A stretch of 63,830 nt of DNA, from contig NZ_JAEMUH010000020.1 of assembly GCF_016461785.1 (NCBI RefSeq), positions 1 to 63,830 on the forward strand, given 5' to 3'. Of the stretch, positions 54,085 to 62,052 are shown in pieces. The position numbers were made by a program, and so were the translations under genes. Below the pieces are notes generated by a model. That model did not search any database. It worked only from the letters and a program-made list of their open reading frames with translations, and was not told where the DNA came from. This DNA is from Marinomonas ostreistagni (GTDB lineage: Bacteria; Pseudomonadota; Gammaproteobacteria; Pseudomonadales; Marinomonadaceae). Numbering within the stretch: the stretch's first letter is position 1; each line of letters opens with the position of its first letter.

Positions 54085-54459
54085 TTACTTGATTTCGACA
54101 GAAGCACCTGCTTCTTCAAGAGCTTTCTTAAGCTCTTCAGCTTCTTCTTTAGAAGCGCCTTCTTTAACTGTAGCAGGAGCGCCGTCAACCATTGCTTTCG
54201 CTTCTTTAAGGCCTAGACCAGTTGCGCCACGTACCGCTTTGATAACGTTAACTTTCTTATCGCCTGCAGCAGTAAGAACAACGTCAAATTCAGTTTGTTC
54301 AGCAGCAGCTGCACCAGCATCGCCAGCAGCTGGACCAGCAGCAACAGCAGCAGCTGCAGTTACGCCGAATTTTTCTTCCATTGCTTCGATCAGTTCAACA
54401 ACGTCCATTACAGACATTTCTGCTACTGCATTGATGATATCTTCTTTAGTTAGAGCCAT
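54085..54459 (-). CDS. rplL: 50S ribosomal protein L7/L12
   Basis: Flexible stalk protein that recruits translation GTPases, several copies per ribosome. The 124-residue protein has an N-terminal dimer domain, an Ala/Gly hinge ([19 protein letters not shown]) and the factor-binding C-terminal domain with [20 protein letters not shown]. It follows rplJ by 79 bases, and an attenuator follows, consistent with a higher output than rpoBC. Confidence 0.98.
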   Translation of the reverse strand: MALTKEDIINAVAEMSVMDVVELIEAMEEKFGVTAAAAVAAGPAAGDAGAAAAEQTEFDVVLTAAGDKKVNVIKAVRGATGLGLKEAKAMVDGAPATVKEGASKEEAEELKKALEEAGASVEIK

Positions 54460-54538
54460 GACTCAGATTTCCTAACATTTTGTAGTTGCCATAAGCGGCA
54501 ACAAAAACCAATTGAATTCAAGTAAGTGCGTTTTAAAG

Positions 54539-55039
54539 TTACGCTGCTTCTTGTTCTTTCTGATCGCGAATCGCCGCCAATGTACGAGCAAGTTTGCTTG
54601 TCGCTCCTTGGATAACGCTCATTAGTTTCGCGATTGCTTCGTCGTATGTTGGCAATGTTGCCAAACGATCAATGTCGCCAGCTGGGATCAACTCACCGTT
54701 GAACGCCAATGCTTTAACTTCAAATTTGTCGTTCTCTTTCGCGAAAGTTTTCAACAAACGAGCAGCCGCACCTGGGTGCTCGTTAGAGAATGCGATAAGA
54801 GTTGGACCAACGAAGCTATCTTTTAAGCATTCGAAGTCTGTGCCTTCAACAGCGCGGCGAGCTAGAGTGTTACGTACAACACGTACGTAAACGCCAGCTT
54901 CACGTGCTTGTTTGCGAAGAGCTGTCATATCAGTCACGGTAACACCGCGAGAGTCAGCTACTACAGCAGACAAAGCGCCTTGGGCAGCTTCGCTAACTTC
55001 GGCGACAATGGCTTTTTTGTCTTCTAGACCTAATGCCAC
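54539..55039 (-). CDS. rplJ: 50S ribosomal protein L10
   Basis: Base of the L7/L12 stalk and, in E. coli, the translational repressor of rplJL. The 166-residue protein starts [18 protein letters not shown] and uses a GTG start with AGGAG seven bases before it. It is preceded by a 213-base leader, the size expected for the L10-binding mRNA structure. Confidence 0.98.
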   Translation of the reverse strand: MALGLEDKKAIVAEVSEAAQGALSAVVADSRGVTVTDMTALRKQAREAGVYVRVVRNTLARRAVEGTDFECLKDSFVGPTLIAFSNEHPGAAARLLKTFAKENDKFEVKALAFNGELIPAGDIDRLATLPTYDEAIAKLMSVIQGATSKLARTLAAIRDQKEQEAA

Positions 55040-55252
55040 TGGTTTTCTCCTGGATTAGCAGGGATAAATCCCTAAATTTACCAACTCTCCGAATATTCGG
55101 AGTACTTACTGGTGAGTTGGATCCAGTTTAATCTGAATCGGGCCACACCATCTGCGCAGGACAAACGTTTCGCAACGTTCTGATTAAATCGAAAGATTCC
55201 TGCGGTCTTTGACGGCCTATACAGCAAGCTGTACAGACCCCAAAGCTCTGAC
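55040..55252 (-). promoter_or_regulatory. Leader of rplJL (candidate L10 leader)
   Basis: 213-base gap between rplA and rplJ. Readable folds on the minus strand are an eight-pair hairpin CTGTACAG/CTGTATAG with loop CTTG near 55220-55240, and a perfect palindrome CTCCGAATATTCGGAG near 55090-55105. Position and size match the L10 leader of other gammaproteobacteria. A poor TTGGGG-N16-TATAGG near its start could be a promoter. Confidence 0.6.
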
Positions 55253-55948
55253 TTAGAAGCTTAGAGCACCTAAATCAATTTGTAGACCAGGTCCCATTGT
55301 AGAGGACAAAGTCACTTTCTTCATGTAGACACCTTTAGCAGAAGCAGGCTTAGCACGACGTAAGTCAGCTAGAAGCGCCTCTAGGTTGCCTTTGATAGCA
55401 TCAGCTGCGAAGTCGATAGAACCAACGCCAGCGTGGATGATACCATTTTTGTCAGTACGGTAACGTGCTTGACCAGATTTTGCGTTCTTAACAGCAGTCG
55501 CAACGTCTGGAGTTACAGTACCAACTTTAGGGTTTGGCATAAGACCACGTGGACCAAGCACCTGACCTAGTTGGCCAACGATACGCATCGCATCAGGAGA
55601 AGCGATTACTACGTCGAAGTCTAGGTTACCAGCTTTAACTTGCTCAGCAAGGTCTTCAAAACCTACAACGTCTGCACCAGCTTCTTTAGCTGCTTCAGCG
55701 TTTGCACCTTGTGCGAATACAGCAACGCGAACGTCTTTACCTGTACCGTTAGGTAGAACAGTAGAGCCACGAACAACCTGATCAGATTTACGTGGGTCAA
55801 CGCCTAGGTTAACAGATACGTCTACAGACTCTTTGAACTTAACAGTAGAAAGTTCAGATAGAAGAGCTACCGCTTCCTCTACAGAGTACAGTTTCGTTGC
55901 TTCAACTTTCTCAGCGATCAAGCGAGCGCGTTTAGTTAGCTTAGCCAT
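55253..55948 (-). CDS. rplA: 50S ribosomal protein L1
   Basis: Stalk protein at the E site and, in E. coli, the translational repressor of rplKA. The 231-residue protein has [20 protein letters not shown], the diagnostic L1 motif. Its start overlaps the rplK stop by one base, so translation is coupled to rplK. Confidence 0.98.
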   Translation of the reverse strand: MAKLTKRARLIAEKVEATKLYSVEEAVALLSELSTVKFKESVDVSVNLGVDPRKSDQVVRGSTVLPNGTGKDVRVAVFAQGANAEAAKEAGADVVGFEDLAEQVKAGNLDFDVVIASPDAMRIVGQLGQVLGPRGLMPNPKVGTVTPDVATAVKNAKSGQARYRTDKNGIIHAGVGSIDFAADAIKGNLEALLADLRRAKPASAKGVYMKKVTLSSTMGPGLQIDLGALSF

Positions 55949-56382
55949 TAGTTCACACCCTCAACTTCTAGACCCATTGCACGTGCACTACCAGCGATAG
56001 TACGCACTGCAGCATCCATATCCGCCGCAGTCAAATCAGCCTGCTTAGCGTTAACGATCTCTTCTAGTTGCGCACGAGTTACTGTACCAACCTTCTGAGT
56101 GTTTGGACGTGGTGAACCACTCTTAATGCCAGCAGCTTTCTTAAGAAGTACTGCAGCAGGAGTAGATTTCGTTTCGAATGTAAAGCTACGATCACTGTAT
56201 ACAGTGATGATAACTGGTGTTGGAAGACCTGGCTCTACACCTTGAGTTTTGGCGTTGAACGCTTTACAGAATTCCATGATGTTCACACCGTGTTGACCAA
56301 GAGCTGGACCAACTGGTGGACTTGGGTTCGCTTGACCCGCTTTAACTTGTAGCTTGATGTAAGCTTGGACTTTTTTAGCCAT
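55948..56382 (-). CDS. rplK: 50S ribosomal protein L11
   Basis: Forms the GTPase-associated centre and is needed for RelA activation by stalled ribosomes. The 144-residue protein has [21 protein letters not shown] with the proline pair implicated in that response, and [17 protein letters not shown] lies seven bases before the ATG, and a candidate L1 site is just upstream. Confidence 0.98.
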   Translation of the reverse strand: MAKKVQAYIKLQVKAGQANPSPPVGPALGQHGVNIMEFCKAFNAKTQGVEPGLPTPVIITVYSDRSFTFETKSTPAAVLLKKAAGIKSGSPRPNTQKVGTVTRAQLEEIVNAKQADLTAADMDAAVRTIAGSARAMGLEVEGVN

Positions 56383-56396
56383 TTTTTACTCCAGAT

Positions 56397-56419
56397 GGGT
56401 CACCGCCCGAAGGCTACCC
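56397..56419 (-). promoter_or_regulatory. Candidate L1-binding site in the rplK leader
   Basis: Minus strand GGGT-A-GCC-TTCG-GGC-GGTG-ACCC: two short stems separated by an asymmetric internal loop and capped by a UUCG tetraloop. It lies 15 bases before the rplK ATG, next to the ribosome binding site, where L1 represses rplKA in E. coli. Confidence 0.6.
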
Positions 56420-56430
56420 GTTTAATACAA

Positions 56431-56964
56431 TCAGGTTTTCTCAACCTGACTAAATTCCAAATCAACTGGCGTAGAGCGCCCAAAGATAAGCACTGCCACT
56501 TTGATTCGGCTTTTATCGTAATCAACCTCTTCCACTACACCGTTAAAGTCAGCAAATGGCCCCTCATTAACACGAACCACTTCACCCACTTCAAACAACG
56601 TCTTAGGACGAGGTTTATCCACACCGTCATTTACGCGCTGCAGAATTGCATCTGCTTCACGATCTGTGATCGGAGATGGTTTGTCCGCTGTGCCGCCTAT
56701 AAAACCAAGCACACGCGTTGTACCTTTGACCAAATGCCAAGAGTCATCATTCATTTCCATCTGAACTAATACATAGCCCGGATAAAACTTACGTTCACTC
56801 TTACGCTTTTTGCCATCACGAATCTCAACCACCTCTTCTGTAGGGACTAAGATATCGCCAAATAAATCTTCCATGCCCATAATGCCAACACGCTCTTTCA
56901 GCGAGCGCATTACGTGCTTTTCATAACCTGAGTACGCTTGTACCACATACCATCGTTTCGCCAC
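56431..56964 (-). CDS. nusG: Transcription elongation/antitermination factor NusG
   Basis: Suppresses pausing, supports Rho and links polymerase to the ribosome through S10. The 177-residue protein has the NGN domain ([20 protein letters not shown]) and a C-terminal KOW domain ([21 protein letters not shown] region). The GTG at 56964 is chosen: AGGAG lies six bases before it, while a TTG two codons upstream abuts that site. The length equals that of Pseudomonas NusG. Confidence 0.97.
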   Translation of the reverse strand: MAKRWYVVQAYSGYEKHVMRSLKERVGIMGMEDLFGDILVPTEEVVEIRDGKKRKSERKFYPGYVLVQMEMNDDSWHLVKGTTRVLGFIGGTADKPSPITDREADAILQRVNDGVDKPRPKTLFEVGEVVRVNEGPFADFNGVVEEVDYDKSRIKVAVLIFGRSTPVDLEFSQVEKT

Positions 56965-56973
56965 GAGCAACTC

Positions 56974-57342
56974 CTAACCTATTACTGCGGAAACGATCCA
57001 GCCAAGGAGCGAATCAACTCCCCACAGTACGAGAGACATAAAAATAACAACAGCCAAAACGATCAACGTTGTTTGAACCGTTTCCTGTCTTGTTGGCCAC
57101 ACAACTCGACGAATTTCGGTCTTCGCCTCCCTCGCCAATTTTGCGAAGGAGCGGCCTTTGGCTGTATTGAGCGCAACAAAACCAGCAACACCAGCAAGAA
57201 CCAATACAGCAATCAAGCGATACAGCAATGACTCAGCAGAAAAATAGTTGTTCCCTATCACCGCTACGGCGACAAGAAGAATAACAACCGCCCACTTTAA
57301 TACGTCTCCGCGAGACTCTTGAGTTTCAGCACTCGAACTCAT
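56974..57342 (-). CDS. secE: Preprotein translocase subunit SecE
   Basis: Essential clamp of the SecYEG channel. The 122-residue protein is the three-helix form of gammaproteobacteria, with hydrophobic segments at about 17-30, 43-58 and 91-110 and the conserved amphipathic cytoplasmic stretch AKTEIRRVVWPTRQETVQTT before the last one. It is transcribed after tRNA-Trp and before nusG. Confidence 0.97.
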   Translation of the reverse strand: MSSSAETQESRGDVLKWAVVILLVAVAVIGNNYFSAESLLYRLIAVLVLAGVAGFVALNTAKGRSFAKLAREAKTEIRRVVWPTRQETVQTTLIVLAVVIFMSLVLWGVDSLLGWIVSAVIG

Positions 57343-57382
57343 ACTTCAGGTGATCCCTAGCTAAGAAATTGGATACGAAATA

Positions 57383-57458
57383 TGGCAGGCCAGGAGGGAT
57401 TCGAACCCCCGACATTCGGTTTTGGAGACCGACGCTCTACCAGCTGAACTACTGGCCT
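57383..57458 (-). tRNA. tRNA-Trp (CCA anticodon)
   Basis: 76 bases including encoded CCA. The acceptor AGGCCAG pairs with CTGGCCT, the T-arm carries GGTTCGAATCC, and the anticodon loop CTCCAAA gives CCA. It lies 40 bases upstream of secE and 13 bases after a predicted start site, so secE-nusG share its primary transcript. Confidence 0.97.
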
Positions 57459-57477
57459 ACATTCGTATGGGCGGAGG

Positions 57478-57506
57478 ATGATACCGACTTGTTTAAAATT
57501 TAGCAA
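57478..57506 (-). promoter_or_regulatory. Promoter of tRNA-Trp-secE-nusG
   Basis: Minus strand TTGCTA-N17-TATCAT followed by CCTCCGCCC, a strongly GC-rich discriminator typical of stringently controlled stable-RNA promoters. It fills the site where other gammaproteobacteria carry a second tuf gene. Confidence 0.75.
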
Positions 57507-57533
57507 GTGGTATTTGCCCAAAAATCAGACAAT

Positions 57534-57562
57534 AAAAAAGGCGGTTTATAATCGCCTGTTTT
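57534..57562 (-). terminator. Weak terminator after tRNA-Thr
   Basis: Minus strand AGGCG, nine-base loop, CGCCT, then T6. Only five pairs, so possibly leaky. It separates the Tyr-Gly-Thr tRNA group from the tRNA-Trp promoter. Confidence 0.5.
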
Positions 57563-57577
57563 AGCATTGAGAAATGC

Positions 57578-57653
57578 TGGAGCTCATGAGCAGACTTGAA
57601 CTGCCGACCTCACCCTTACCAAGGGTGTGCTCTACCAACTGAGCTACATGAGC
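57578..57653 (-). tRNA. tRNA-Thr (GGT anticodon)
   Basis: 76 bases including encoded CCA; acceptor GCTCATG pairs with CATGAGC, T-arm GTTCAAGTC, anticodon loop TTGGTAA gives GGT. Third of the Tyr-Gly-Thr group. Confidence 0.97.
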
Positions 57654-57657
57654 AAAT

Positions 57658-57732
57658 TGGAGCGGGCAGCGGGAATCGAACCCGCCTCTTCAGCTTGGAA
57701 GGCTGAGGTAATAGCCACTATACCATGCCCGC
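57658..57732 (-). tRNA. tRNA-Gly (TCC anticodon)
   Basis: 75 bases including encoded CCA; acceptor GCGGGCA pairs with TGCCCGC, T-arm GGTTCGATTCC, anticodon loop CTTCCAA gives TCC. Four bases separate it from tRNA-Thr. Confidence 0.97.
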
Positions 57733-57735
57733 AAA

Positions 57736-57819
<84 letters not shown>

Positions 57820-57862
57820 ACGAATCAAAGCATTGCTCACAACGCCCCAAAAGGTGGATGCC

Positions 57863-57890
57863 ATTATATGAATCGTTTTATCAATTGCAA
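57863..57890 (-). promoter_or_regulatory. Promoter of the tRNA-Tyr-Gly-Thr group
   Basis: Minus strand TTGCAA-N16-TATAAT with a perfect -10; predicted start near 57856, 37 bases before tRNA-Tyr. The -35 box ends next to the stop codon of the SPOR-domain gene. Confidence 0.75.
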
Positions 57891-57893
57891 GCA

Positions 57894-58628
57894 CTAGCAA
57901 GGATTTTTTTCTATTTTTATTAACAGCTTGGAAAAATCCAGCTCATTCATCACATCTTCCCAATGCTTCGTCGTAATGGGTGCTGATAGCAGTAGTTCTG
58001 AAAGCCCAACTTCTCGTTGATGCGCATATATATTCACAGCCATTCCTGATTGCTTTGCGATACTCGCTTGAGCCTGTTCAGCTCGATCTTTAGATGAAAA
58101 CAAACCAAGTGAGATACGGTTCTTCATATCCCCTCTAGAGATAATGTAACTATCAATACGCTTAAGCTTTAAAGAGCTTACTATTTCCTGTGCTTTTTCT
58201 GTCGTCGCTGGCGCCGCAATGTAAAGCCAATATTTTTCTCGCTTTCCTGTTGTTTTACGCTCAGTAAACTCTAGGTCATTTTGACGTAAAACAGATACCA
58301 CCTCGACCTTATCGGCATTACGCTCCAACACAATCACTGGACAGAGAAGGTTTTCATTGGTCGATACCTTGTCTATCTCTTGCTCTAATGATGCCAGAAC
58401 CTTATCAGCCTCCGTTTCTGGAAGGGAACTGCGTAGTAGGGGGGCTTGCGTTTCAATAGCATCTACACTGGGCTCCTGTGGGCGCCCCTCACCTACAAGA
58501 TAAATACGTTCACTGACCGGAGGGCCGTAAACAGGCGCTTGCTTCAAAGTATTATCCGTACCGACAAACCCCTGCCAAGCAACAAATCCAGCATTTGAGA
58601 GCACCAACATAAAAAACAACCACTTCAT
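57894..58628 (-). CDS. SPOR-domain membrane protein
   Basis: A 244-residue bitopic protein: one N-terminal membrane segment (residues 3-19) followed by a periplasmic region that ends in a SPOR-like domain (ISLGLFSSKDRAEQAQASIAKQ, about residues 170-240). SPOR domains bind denuded peptidoglycan at the septum. No enzymatic domain is visible. It follows coaX by one base, as in Pseudomonas relatives, but why a septal-type protein sits with coaX and birA is not known. Confidence 0.85.
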   Translation of the reverse strand: MKWLFFMLVLSNAGFVAWQGFVGTDNTLKQAPVYGPPVSERIYLVGEGRPQEPSVDAIETQAPLLRSSLPETEADKVLASLEQEIDKVSTNENLLCPVIVLERNADKVEVVSVLRQNDLEFTERKTTGKREKYWLYIAAPATTEKAQEIVSSLKLKRIDSYIISRGDMKNRISLGLFSSKDRAEQAQASIAKQSGMAVNIYAHQREVGLSELLLSAPITTKHWEDVMNELDFSKLLIKIEKNPC

Positions 58629-58629
58629 A

Positions 58630-59364
58630 CTAGACCTCTTTTTGTATGCGTTCCTGCAGAGCTAAACGGGCACCCTTCGCAACCAAATGGTCATCTTGTA
58701 CATGTGGAATGCTTAGGGCTTTAATTAGCGTCTGACCAGCACCTCCAGTTACTAACCATTTATAACCAACATGCTGTTCAAAAAGCCGCTGAATAAATCC
58801 CAGGGCCATTTCTTGCACCCCTTGCGTCACCGCATCTGCCGTACAAGATGGAATGTCATCTAAGCACGTTACTTCCTCAGGCCGATAACGTATTTTTGCA
58901 GTTTTAGATAGCAAACTTGATGTCATTAGATCGAGTCCTGGTGCGATATACCCTCCTAAATGAACCCCTTTTTCATCAATGAAATCGGCTTTTATTGCCG
59001 TACCCGCATCCAATACAATTAACGGGGCTGAATACTCATGATAAGCAGCAATTACCGCTAGCCATCGGTCAACACCTAATCGATGAGCTTCTTTATAAGA
59101 GTTTTTTACACCACAGGTGACACTCTCTGATCTTAATCGGGCCAACTTCGCCGTTGGCCATTTTTGTCGACATTGCAGCTCTAAATTGTGTGTAAAAGTG
59201 TCGTCTCGAACACTCACAACAGCAATAAAGTCAACGGCCTCCTTGAGTGTCAAAACCGTACTTTCAAGAATCCACCGACCAACAATAGAATCCCCTTCAA
59301 ACAACGTACACTTCACCTGTGTATTACCAGCATCCAGAATAAGCACCTTACTGTTTTCGAACAC
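58630..59364 (-). CDS. coaX: Type III pantothenate kinase
   Basis: First committed step of coenzyme A synthesis, phosphorylating pantothenate; type III enzymes need a monovalent cation and are not inhibited by CoA. The 244-residue protein has the phosphate loop LILDAGNTQ, the pantothenate-binding stretch LGVDRWLAV, DAGTAIKADF and VTGGAGQTL. I choose the GTG at 59364 since GGAGG lies eight bases upstream and the length then fits the family; upstream ATGs extend deep into birA. It overlaps birA by 17 bases. Confidence 0.93.
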   Translation of the reverse strand: MFENSKVLILDAGNTQVKCTLFEGDSIVGRWILESTVLTLKEAVDFIAVVSVRDDTFTHNLELQCRQKWPTAKLARLRSESVTCGVKNSYKEAHRLGVDRWLAVIAAYHEYSAPLIVLDAGTAIKADFIDEKGVHLGGYIAPGLDLMTSSLLSKTAKIRYRPEEVTCLDDIPSCTADAVTQGVQEMALGFIQRLFEQHVGYKWLVTGGAGQTLIKALSIPHVQDDHLVAKGARLALQERIQKEV

Positions 59365-60304
59365 TGATTTCGCCTCCATGCAATAACTCAATATCGCCTT
59401 GCTCTGTTTCAAAGAGAAGCGCCCCACTTTGATCAATCCCTCTGGCAATTCCCTTTCTTTGCGAAGCGCCTGAAAACACATTGATGGGCTGATCAAACAG
59501 CACATCAAAGGCCTGCCACTGTGGGTGATATTGCTTCACCCCTTCACCCAAAGCAAACGCCTCGCAGACCTCCACCAAACCTTTGGTAATGTTCGCAATG
59601 ATTTCATTTCTATCCGGCGTACAAGAAAGGCATGACGTTAGATCGGTCCACGGCTGATCCACCTTTGCTTGCTGCTCTGGTGTCGATTCGACATTAAGAC
59701 CAATGCCAATAATCACTCTACAAACGTCTTGATCTGCCATTAGTTCCAGTAAAATTCCGCAAATCTTTTTGCCATCGATGTGAATATCGTTTGGCCACTT
59801 CAGGCCAGTGTTAGTAACACCCATATCGCGCAGAGCTTGCGCAATCACTACGCCCACCGCGAGACTTAGCCCCTCAACGACACTAACCCCTTGCTCAAAC
59901 TGCCATGCGAACGACATGGTAATATTCTTAGCAACACCACTTTCCCATGCACGGCCACGACGCCCCTTCCCCTTGGTCTGATGCTCCGTAACCACTAAAG
60001 CGGGTAACTTAGCTCCTAAAGAAATTTTTTTCTTTAGGACATCATTGGTAGATGGCGTATCAAAAGGAATATCAACCGCTACACTTTCAGGTAGTCCAGC
60101 CTCTCTCAGACGAGTCTCTTCCAGTAATATAAGCGGTTCTGGAATTCGATATCCCCGCCCTTTCACTGAATGCACTTTGATCCCAGCCATTTCAATCTTC
60201 TTAAGTCGCTTCCATACAGCAGCTCGCGTTATTCCTAAAGCCTCTCCAAGCGCCTCACCAGAATGAAACTTACTATCACTTAATAGTTTTAACACTTCTC
60301 TCAT
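59348..60304 (-). CDS. birA: Biotin-[acetyl-CoA-carboxylase] ligase / biotin repressor
   Basis: Attaches biotin to AccB and, with its DNA-binding domain, represses biotin genes. The 318-residue protein has an N-terminal winged helix (SGEALGEALGITRAAVWKRL), the ligase glycine loop KGKGRRGRAWES near residue 114 and GLKWPNDIHIDGKKICGIL. The full N-terminal domain means it is the bifunctional class. It is the first gene of birA-coaX-SPOR and lies 17 bases after the hydrolase gene upstream. Confidence 0.96.
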   Translation of the reverse strand: MREVLKLLSDSKFHSGEALGEALGITRAAVWKRLKKIEMAGIKVHSVKGRGYRIPEPLILLEETRLREAGLPESVAVDIPFDTPSTNDVLKKKISLGAKLPALVVTEHQTKGKGRRGRAWESGVAKNITMSFAWQFEQGVSVVEGLSLAVGVVIAQALRDMGVTNTGLKWPNDIHIDGKKICGILLELMADQDVCRVIIGIGLNVESTPEQQAKVDQPWTDLTSCLSCTPDRNEIIANITKGLVEVCEAFALGEGVKQYHPQWQAFDVLFDQPINVFSGASQRKGIARGIDQSGALLFETEQGDIELLHGGEISVRKQ

Positions 60305-60321
60305 GCTAATCCCTTTTCATC

Positions 60322-61542
60322 CTAGTTAGATGCCATTTCCACTTTCTGATTATGACGAATAAAGCCAACTACTCGCTCCATGAGATCTTGAAAAAATGGA
60401 TTCCATGATAGCCGGGCCGCAATCTCGCTTTTACTAGACAGTACATCCGAACGCTCCCCATACCAGTTGTCTTCCGCTTCTTGGCATTCTCTATATCGGT
60501 CCCGATCACTTTGATACCAAGAGCAGATTCTGTATGAGCCATTTTGTCCATAATATGGATTACTTGGGGCTCCATGAACCGCCATATGTGATAGGCCAAA
60601 GATGCGTTGCTCAGGTATATCAGTATTAATTACATAAACCGGTGAGTCTTCATTAGTAGGACGGGTTGCGCTATACAAGACCATCTCACTGCTCCTATTA
60701 GGTAAAAAGGCCTTATCAAAAACATTTTGAGTGACGCTAGCGTCAACCGTGGCATCTTCTTCAGATAATGCAATAAATACGGGGAGCTTACCCGGATCAG
60801 ACAATACTGTAGCTCTCACCTCTTTGGCCAATTTATAGGCTTCCGATATCGCAGGAACTGGAATAGAAGCGTATTTACTATAATCATCCGATTCGTGATG
60901 ATCTAACCAATCAATAACCGGTGCAAGCCAAGGAGCTAACCAGTCGATCGAACTGTTGATCTTAAATAAAGGTGAGAACAACACCACACCTTGCACTTGA
61001 TCAGGCTTATGCCACGCATACTCGGCCACCAGCGCTCCACCCGTTGAAAACCCTGAGAGGTAAATCGAGTCAACTTCTAGAGCAAAGTTTGATACGGCAT
61101 TAGCAACGGCATTGCGCCAATCTTGACGAGTAGTATTAATTAGATCTTCGGCTTTAGTACCATGCCCTGGAAGCATCATAACTCGAACATGCACACAATT
61201 GTCAGCAAGTGATCGAGCTGGGTCTTTAAGAGAAAATGGCGAGTCGGATAAACCATGAAACATTAACACGCCAACAGAAGGACCTTCCTCGCAAGTTGGC
61301 TCAGGTCGATACTCGAAAGGCAACACTGCTTCCAACTCTTGATTTTTTGCCTTAACATCTACCCATACTTTATTGACTAGTAAGTGCTCTTTAAGTCGCT
61401 CACGATAACTCTCGAACGGCTCTTCAGGAGACTGTATCCATGCATTTGCGAACACAGCAGTTGATAAGCTTCCGATGACTATGATCCAAGCTAAACGTAA
61501 TAGAGGCATGAGCACTCCCATTAAGGTGTTACGAAAAGCCAT
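60322..61542 (-). CDS. Exported alpha/beta hydrolase (lysophospholipase/esterase-like)
   Basis: A 406-residue protein with a hydrophobic N-terminus (residues 8-33, AVFANA at a likely cleavage site), so probably exported to the periplasm. The catalytic core shows HGLSD (96-100), PGHGT, the nucleophile elbow SGFSTGG with Ser166, a probable acid in ALSEEDATVD and histidine in FGLSHMAVHGAP. The pattern fits monoglyceride lipase/lysophospholipase-type enzymes; the true substrate is unknown. Cysteine pairs in the C-terminal half could form disulphides. Confidence 0.82.
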   Translation of the reverse strand: MAFRNTLMGVLMPLLRLAWIIVIGSLSTAVFANAWIQSPEEPFESYRERLKEHLLVNKVWVDVKAKNQELEAVLPFEYRPEPTCEEGPSVGVLMFHGLSDSPFSLKDPARSLADNCVHVRVMMLPGHGTKAEDLINTTRQDWRNAVANAVSNFALEVDSIYLSGFSTGGALVAEYAWHKPDQVQGVVLFSPLFKINSSIDWLAPWLAPVIDWLDHHESDDYSKYASIPVPAISEAYKLAKEVRATVLSDPGKLPVFIALSEEDATVDASVTQNVFDKAFLPNRSSEMVLYSATRPTNEDSPVYVINTDIPEQRIFGLSHMAVHGAPSNPYYGQNGSYRICSWYQSDRDRYRECQEAEDNWYGERSDVLSSKSEIAARLSWNPFFQDLMERVVGFIRHNQKVEMASN

Positions 61543-61589
61543 ATCATAACGGAATCCACACGAATCACTAACACTTGAGCATTAATTCA

Positions 61590-62030
61590 ATGAGCCTACA
61601 ACTCGCTGTAGCAGTCGAGCCTTTGTGGTTCCCTCTCGTAAAAAAGTTTTATCAAGCTTTCTATCCCAGTGGAAAACCTAACAAAGCAGAACCCTTATGG
61701 GTAATAAAGGAAGGCGCAAATATTCTTTGTGCCGTGCGTTTAAAACCTCTCGACCAATGCTTATTTTTAACTGGGCTTGTTACTCACCCTCAATACCGAA
61801 ACCAAGGCATCGCTGGACAGCTGCTTCGCTCAATTAGCAAGCAACTCGCTCAGCAGCCTAGTTATTGCTTCAATACACCTGAACTTATCCCCTTCTATAG
61901 ACGCCACGGCTTTATTGAGGCTACCGATGAAGCACGCTTACCAAGCGAGCTCCGTAGTCGCTTGCAACGCTATCGCATCAAGCAGCCTAGCTTGATCGCC
62001 ATGAAGTACCATAAAAAAACGCCCATGTAG
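61590..62030 (+). CDS. GNAT-family N-acetyltransferase
   Basis: A 146-residue acetyltransferase with the acetyl-CoA loop HPQYRNQGIAGQLLRS (R-x-x-G-x-A) and a C-terminal FYRRHGFIEA strand-helix typical of GNAT. The ATG at 61590 is used; a TTG five codons upstream is the only alternative. The acceptor is unknown. It is the only plus-strand gene in the last 36 kb. Its stop codon lies within the loop of the terminator. Confidence 0.85.
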   Translation: MSLQLAVAVEPLWFPLVKKFYQAFYPSGKPNKAEPLWVIKEGANILCAVRLKPLDQCLFLTGLVTHPQYRNQGIAGQLLRSISKQLAQQPSYCFNTPELIPFYRRHGFIEATDEARLPSELRSRLQRYRIKQPSLIAMKYHKKTPM

Positions 62031-62041
62031 GGCGTTTTCTT
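62013..62041. terminator. Bidirectional terminator between the GNAT and Opg genes
   Basis: A7, the stem CGCCC/GGGCG with a five-base loop that contains the GNAT stop codon, then TTTTCTT. On the minus strand it follows the opg-like stop with T7. Confidence 0.8.
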
Positions 62042-62052
62042 ATAAGTGGATT

